A DNA stretch of 64,000 bases, from assembly GCA_949152475.1 (NCBI GenBank), contig OX424567.1, positions 26,189,402-26,253,401 on the forward strand, given 5' to 3'. A program made the translations under genes and the position numbers. Below the pieces are notes generated by a model, which searched no databases, had not been told where the DNA came from, and saw only the letters and a program-made list of their open reading frames with translations. Origin of the DNA: Terebella lapidaria (taxonomy: Eukaryota > Annelida > Polychaeta > Terebellida > Terebellidae). Below are positions 60,001 through 64,000 of this stretch, piece after piece; the stretch's first letter is position 1; each line of letters begins with the position of its first letter.

Positions 60001-61861
60001 TGTTTGAAGTAGTTTTGCCATAACTCGATAATACACGTGAGCCGATTGTTTACACCGGAATTAAGTTACTCCCTGGAGTTCTGTATGTGTTGTAGCAGCA
60101 TTGAGTCGAGACGAGAAACTCGAGCGATGCTGAGTCTGTCTTATATATGAACTATCAATATTTATTCCAACTATCGCCCACATTAAATAGTCATTTTTTT
60201 AATCAGTCACTCAATGTTTGTGTTGTTATTACATGTACATTGATTGAATGAAATAAATTGTTTTATTGATTCTTTCAGCCGCATGCGTGAAAAATACATA
60301 TATCAATCCATAGTGATGCGGTATGATCTCATTAAAAAAAATTGTAGCCTTCTGCTTTTGAAAAGTATTTGTATGGTATAATTACTTCGGTTTATATCAA
60401 TTACATCAGAGGTATGTCGCGGTTATGAGGTGCAACATGCTTTATCTGCCCCTATGTGCCGGCTGTGGTCGACGGCTTCATATGGGACTGGATCTTGATG
60501 TCAGACGGATATGATTTTGGATTGATCTGAAATTGATAATGATAGATATGATGTTGCATTGCCTATTGAAATTGTGGTTATTAAACAGTATTGATTAAAA
60601 CGGTATCAATATTATATATTAGACTTCAGAGCTCCCTTTGAATCCAAGCTGTGCGACATGCTCTGACTGCCGTGAACTATAGTGCACCGGTAAATTATGA
60701 ATAAATATGTATTCGAGAATTGTTTATTTTATTTGAATATGTACATGCTTTAAATCATTTGTGATTGCATTGTATCATGTGTCTCAACATATACTAGTAT
60801 GGTAATCATTTCTGTATATCAATATTTCTGTTTATAAGTTATCATTTTATGTTTCTATGTTTGTACAATATACTCTTGTATTAAATATGTTACTGGGGCC
60901 AAAAGGAAGACAGCAATAACTATTTTGGTCCCTCAGTTTCAAATTGTTCTCACATAATACCAGTACATAACATATTCTATGTACACTGCATTGTGTTTGA
61001 CACTGAATAAACATTACCCTATTCTATCCTATTAGGGATGAACTTTGTGCGTTGAGGGAACTCGGTCCTCGACCATTTTTATTGTTGTTACACAATTAGT
61101 TGTCGGTAACCGAACAATTTGTCAGGTTGCTGTTGATTTTGTTGGCAAGAACACGTTATGTAAGATGGCTCAGGTCAATACCGAATGAAAAGCGTCCGAC
61201 ACCGATACCGACTCAAATCGGTGTCACGACAAGCATGTGGAGTAATTTAGGAACAACTGAAAAAATACAATATATTTGTGCACATGCACAGTATATATGA
61301 AACATGAGATGATTATCTTAACTCCTGTGTGGAGATTATTGAAATACAAAGTCCAGAAGTTCTTGAAAATGACGATGATTGTAATCACCGTGTCAAAATC
61401 ATAGACATGTCTATGGTCAAAATTGGGGTAAATATCGGCGGAAGAAACCTTATTTCTGGGGAATATCAACTGCTACTAACATTTTTGAAGTACATAAATG
61501 GGCAGTAGTATCTCGGACATCGTATCATCCCCCTCATTTACTGTATGTATGCCCTAAAGTGCAGAAACTGAATTTTTCTTACGGAGTGTCGAGGTTTTGT
61601 CCAAAATAGTATACAAAACCTGACCTATATAGTATAACCATACCACAGGCCTACTTTTGCATTACACGTGAACAAAGAAACATTACACGTACATTAGACG
61701 TACAGATAAGGATATACGATGTAGTGTGTCGGACCACGAATGAACAGCGAAGTAAGTTTGTGTTACTCACCGACGGCCACAGCCCAGGCCCATCCCCTGT
61801 CCACCGGCAGGCCGTGTGTTCTACAAGTCCTCCTCATGTCCCCGTCCCTCTCTCCCGCCAT
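51012..61861 (-). CDS. SLC16-like: SLC16/monocarboxylate-transporter-family protein (5 exons, 503 aa)
   Basis: Exons: 61861-61771, 55936-55793, 52595-52452, 52324-51323 and 51142-51012 (stop). All junctions are GT-AG and phase 1, giving 1512 nt. It is a 12-TM major-facilitator protein of the plasma membrane; family members move monocarboxylates, aromatic amino acids or related solutes. Visible family marks: DRGWAW at 21-26 (the family's [D/E]G[G/S][W/Y]GW before TM1, here with R and A); the second motif YFDRKLSIASGLAFIGASTG (144-163) in TM4-5; a polar central loop at about 205-305; and IDLPSRP with D362 and R366, matching the D302/R306 pair of MCT1 TM8. The position of the MCT1 TM1 lysine (K38) is S44, so lactate-proton symport is doubtful. 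The start ATG precedes the GWAW motif by 22 residues. The SLC16 subtype cannot be assigned. Confidence 0.93.
52596..55792 (-). other. SLC16-like intron 2
   Basis: 3.2-kb intron containing a putative TIR element (53116-53937) and otherwise unassigned AT-rich DNA. At about 55130-55195 a GACGGATGACGGATAAAAAT...AATAGCTCATCGGGTG stretch looks like the end of another short element. Confidence 0.7.
53116..53937. mobile_element. Putative TIR element with CATAGGCGTAGATA ends
   Basis: Left CCATAGGCGTAGATATGGGG (from about 53116) mirrors right TATCTACGCCCATG (ending about 53937). A G-run follows the left end. GGGCCCCAGACCCCCGGCCGC (53417) and CGGCGCCCCCCGTGCCCCCAG (53842) blocks recall 25.14 kb. No coding capacity was recognised. 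Confidence 0.4.
57944..59645. mobile_element. 1.7-kb foldback transposon with minisatellite arms
   Basis: Outer inverted ends of about 47 bp: GTACGATGGCTCCTTACCGC continuing to TTTCTCACCCC at the left, mirrored by GGGGTGAGAAAT to GTAATGAGCCACCGTAC at the right. Inside each end lies an array: about 57.99-58.36 kb in CACC orientation and about 59.03-59.59 kb in GGTG orientation. Both are built from a ~25-bp half-unit (GGTGATAATTATAAACGGG) arranged as ~50-bp dimers. The two arrays are reverse complements, so the element folds back on itself. No transposase. Another element occupies its centre. Confidence 0.85.
58419..58948. mobile_element. 530-bp foldback element nested inside the larger one
   Basis: Inverted ends ACCGAATTGAAGCGCATATA then AGGACA (left) and TGTCCT then TATATGCGCGTCAATACGGT (right), matching at all but two positions over 26 bp. 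Further TATAAGGACA/TGTCCTTATA words lie inside both ends. It sits at the centre of the 57944-59645 element. No target duplication was clear. Confidence 0.75.
59704..59784 (+). repeat. 21-bp tandem repeat, ~4 copies
   Basis: ACGTACGACTTAGTATCTGCT repeated four times with one or two substitutions per copy. Confidence 0.9.
60840..61035 (+). mobile_element. Possible 3' end of a non-LTR retroposon
   Basis: A stretch ending AATAAACATTACCCTATTCTATCCTATT has a polyadenylation-like hexamer followed by a short simple repeat (TATTCTATCC), as in LINE 3' tails. No ORF or target duplication was seen. Low confidence. Confidence 0.3.
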
Positions 61862-62043
61862 GGCTCAACAGGCACGACGTTCACTGGTGAACTAACGGCG
61901 ACCCTCGCGATCAAACCACGGCCCCTCACACTTGGCCAGACACACACCGAGCTATACAATTGGGTGTCAAGCGCGAGTCTCGTTGGCTGATGTACTAAAA
62001 TAATTTTTATGAAGAGCCTATATGTTATCGCTTTTGGTTGACT

Positions 62044-62050
62044 CTTTATA
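62044..62050 (-). promoter_or_regulatory. TATA-like box upstream of the SLC16-like gene
   Basis: CTTTATA on the plus strand reads TATAAAG on the minus strand, 183 bp upstream of the start codon. AT-rich context makes chance occurrence likely, so this is only a candidate. Confidence 0.25.
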
Positions 62051-62065
62051 AGCATTCTCTATACG

Positions 62066-62143
62066 GAGCCTCACTGTACACAGCGTTGAACTAAATGTAC
62101 AGCTGCGGAGCCTCAATGTACACAGCGTTGAACTGAATATACA
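62066..62143 (+). repeat. ~38-bp tandem duplication upstream of the SLC16-like gene
   Basis: CGGAGCCTCACTGTACACAG... and CGGAGCCTCAATGTACACAG..., both running through CGTTGAACT to TACAGC, lie side by side with a few substitutions. The position, 200-280 bp upstream of the start codon, is inside the likely promoter. Confidence 0.85.
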
Positions 62144-62267
62144 GCGCTGTGCCCAGTCGATGTCTGGCAGTTAGCTCGGAAAAGGGACAAATTTGATCTC
62201 ATCTTAGGCGGTACACATGTGTATATGTATATTTATCGTGCAGTGCAAAAATCGATATTTGTAATTT

Positions 62268-62860
62268 CAATCGTAGCCTATCAGACAAGCAAGGGAATCT
62301 TCGTTTCAATACTCCAAATAAGTTCTTCTCCTTGACCCATCTTCGGCTCTTTTTTTAATATTCCAAATAAGTTCTCCCCCTTGACCCATCTTCGGCGATG
62401 TGCAATGTTGAAAGTCCTCTTTTGCCTTCCTTGCGGGCATAGGAAGGGATAGACGAGGATGAACTGTCTCAGTGGGTATCCATTGTCGCCAGGAAGGATT
62501 CCGTTGATCTCTACATTGTCATATCACGCCAAAATTGCAATGTTTCCATTTTTCCAAAGATTCTGGTGTCGTGCGCACGCCCTGGCCAATGAAAAACGAT
62601 GTTACGTATCTTGTTGTGTGAGTCACGAATGGATTCGGACATAAATTTTAATTGTCCCTTCCTGTTCCTGATGATTTCTGATTGTGCACCACCATGCAAG
62701 AACATTCGATTGTGGATTCAGTAATCGCACCTATTACCCCAGGAAGACTAGCAATGACAATATTGTACTGGCGATACTCAATAGCATATTGAACATGAAG
62801 TATGCAGTAAAAATCTGAGAAAGCTTGCGAAGAGTGGGAGGTCAGTATCAAGAACTCAGG
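62268..62860 (-). pseudogene. PIF/Harbinger transposase remnant (HARBI1-like)
   Basis: Minus-strand fragments match the DDE nuclease of PIF/Harbinger DNA transposons in order. LPGVIGAI at about 62730 corresponds to the usual FPxxxGAIDGTH, with the expected Asp replaced by Thr. HWPGRAHDTRIF (about 62570-62605) corresponds to xxPGSxHDxxxF. GDNGYPL then HRRRW (about 62400-62490) corresponds to GDxGYPL and AHxRxR. FGVLKRRFPCLSD (about 62268-62320) is the usual C-terminal block. The pieces lie in different frames, with a stop after the HWPG segment. A 40-bp tandem duplication (62311-62352 and 62355-62396) interrupts the C-terminus. It is a dead copy; the N-terminal half and TIRs were not found. 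Confidence 0.8.
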
Positions 62861-63180
62861 TCATGGTCGAGAATATACGGTCAAAATAGAAAATCGCAAT
62901 AACTCTACTTTTATTAATGATTATTGCTCCAATAATTGTTTTTGGGCTTTCCCTATCTGTCTTCACTTTATTCTCCCGGTCGGGAAACTATTTGTTTGTA
63001 ATAAACGCTGGTCAATCATGACGCATCCCAACATGATTGACCATGTTTGTATGAATAGAGATTTCCACTTTACTGTTTAAAATTGCTCTTGTTTGTGTTG
63101 GCTTTCGCCATTTTGGTTGTGACTTGGACGTGATTTGGGCGTGAATCCATGTTGGTAATTTACGAATTGTGTGACATAGA
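62861..63180. other. Intergenic, nothing recognised
   Basis: Between the Harbinger remnant and the 243-bp dispersed repeat. The minus ORF crossing it extends out of the repeat and shows no domain. Confidence 0.35.
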
Positions 63181-63423
63181 AAACAAGTAAACGTCAGGGA
63201 TCCAGAGCAGCAAAAGTGGTCGCCGCATGAAACAAATGCGTTGGCCAAAATTCTTCCTGTGAGATCGTCAGTCAAATAAACTGATAAAATTGAATAATGT
63301 TTGTGCTAGAATATCAGTGCGTGCGCTGAGCGGCAGGTGGAAAAAGGTGCACTGTGCTAAGCGGCACCGGAAGTTAAAGTAACTTTGTATTTGATATAGG
63401 CCGCCGCTGATGCGGCGACCAAT
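63181..63423 (-). repeat. 243-bp dispersed repeat (copy 2), inverted relative to 37577-37820
   Basis: Reverse complement begins GGTCGCCGCATCAGCGGCGG and ends at GTTTACTTGT. It matches the 37.6-kb copy over its full length with scattered substitutions. Confidence 0.8.
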
Positions 63424-63750
63424 ATACATAGAATCAAGTAATGCTGTAAGGTCGCAGCGCTACCTAGCCTACTCGGCAAATCATAACGTTAAACCATTGT
63501 CACGTATATATAACCGTCTTGAGTGCAAATCTAATCTTGACGATCCACTTTAGGGGGAGTACTTGTATATTTTCTATGGCTAAGTACTAACTTGTCTAAC
63601 CTCCAATCATGGCTTGTTGCTTGCTCATACTTTTGTCAGATCATTCTCTGGGTTTTCATTATATCAGGGGCGGGAGCCTTGTCCCTTCACACCCTTTCTG
63701 TCATGCTGTTAATAATGGTGTACGATGGCGGCCATTTTTACATTACTTAT
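63424..63750. other. Intergenic, nothing recognised
   Basis: No supported gene; the plus frame at 63592-63885 has a hydrophobic start but runs into the repeat below. Confidence 0.35.
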
Positions 63751-64000
63751 TCTCACCCATGGAAATTAGGTGAAACAGCGGAATCACGAAGCAAAATGAC
63801 GAAAACACAAATCAAAAAGGCGAAATTACGAAGCGAAATAGCAAAATATAATTTCGACTTTTCGCTTCGTGTTTTCGCTCTGTGATCTCGCCTTTTCGCT
63901 TCGTATTTTTGAGATTTTGCCTCCGTCCTTTTTCACACCTCGACTTTTCGTTTCGTTCTTTCGACTTTTTGCTTCATACTCTCGAATTTTCGCTTCATGA
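63751..64000. repeat. CGAAGCGAAA / TTTCGCTTCG repeat running off the window
   Basis: Left part (63760-63850) carries GAAGC(G/A)AAAT-type words on the plus strand. Right part (63855-64000) carries the reverse complement TTTTCGCTTCGT several times at a loose ~20-25-bp spacing. The two parts form an inverted repeat centred near 63850. It continues past the edge. Confidence 0.75.

Larger units (their letters stand above)
55937..61770 (-). other. SLC16-like intron 1
   Basis: 5.8-kb intron holding the nested foldback element (57944-59645), a 21-bp tandem repeat (59704-59784) and a possible retroposon tail (about 60840-61035). The remaining AT-rich sequence (55.94-57.94 and 59.8-60.8 kb) shows no exon. 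Confidence 0.75.

Noticed and set aside
63012-63275. 87-codon minus ORF with several cysteines
   Set aside because: Half of it lies in the 243-bp dispersed repeat also found at 37.6 kb, so it is repeat-derived.

Overview
This is metazoan nuclear DNA, most likely from a marine invertebrate. The genes are split by GT-AG introns and encode animal protein families. The background is AT-rich, and most of the window is repeat-derived. I cannot place the phylum from this sequence alone. I see no bacterial operons, rRNA, tRNA or CRISPR.

Four protein-coding genes are supported, all on the minus strand. From left to right they are: (1) the first coding exon of an SLC1-type amino-acid transporter (415-643), the rest lying beyond the left edge; (2) a three-exon single-pass membrane protein with a long acidic, proline-rich tail bearing a PPxY motif (21411-28851, 294 aa from the chosen start); (3) a 121-aa single-pass membrane protein built from four tiny exons (42827-43559); and (4) a complete five-exon SLC16/monocarboxylate-transporter-family gene (51012-61861, 503 aa). 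In every case the exon phases join without a break. Three of the four are clearly membrane proteins by sequence, and two are transporter families. No shared pathway can be read from the sequence.

The rest is dense in repeats. 1.8-4.3 kb holds a TIR-bounded element filled with a ~134-bp satellite, with more copies at 22.6-23.9 and 25.9-28.6 kb (both inside introns of gene 2) and a larger relative at 45.2-49.3 kb. The satellite unit packs nuclear-receptor half-sites. 7.8-10.1 kb is a decayed ~21-bp minisatellite. 13.5-14.6 kb is a broken Ty3/gypsy-like fossil. 16.2-20.1 kb is a ~99-copy 40-bp minisatellite. 33.2-37.0 kb is a nearly identical 1.67-kb tandem duplication. 31.6-33.0 and 40.3-41.8 kb are two diverged copies of an unclassified ~1.5-kb element. 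57.9-59.6 kb, in SLC16 intron 1, is a foldback element with a second foldback nested inside it. Small MITEs lie at 6.3, 12.6, 24.4, 24.6, 38.7 and 44.2 kb. A decayed PIF/Harbinger transposase lies at 62.3-62.9 kb.

The most useful observations are the nuclear-receptor-motif satellite carried by a TIR element inside introns, the nested foldback, a MITE pair with a perfect 8-bp target duplication, an SLC16 member lacking the TM1 lysine of MCT1, and the two membrane-protein genes that I could assemble but not name.
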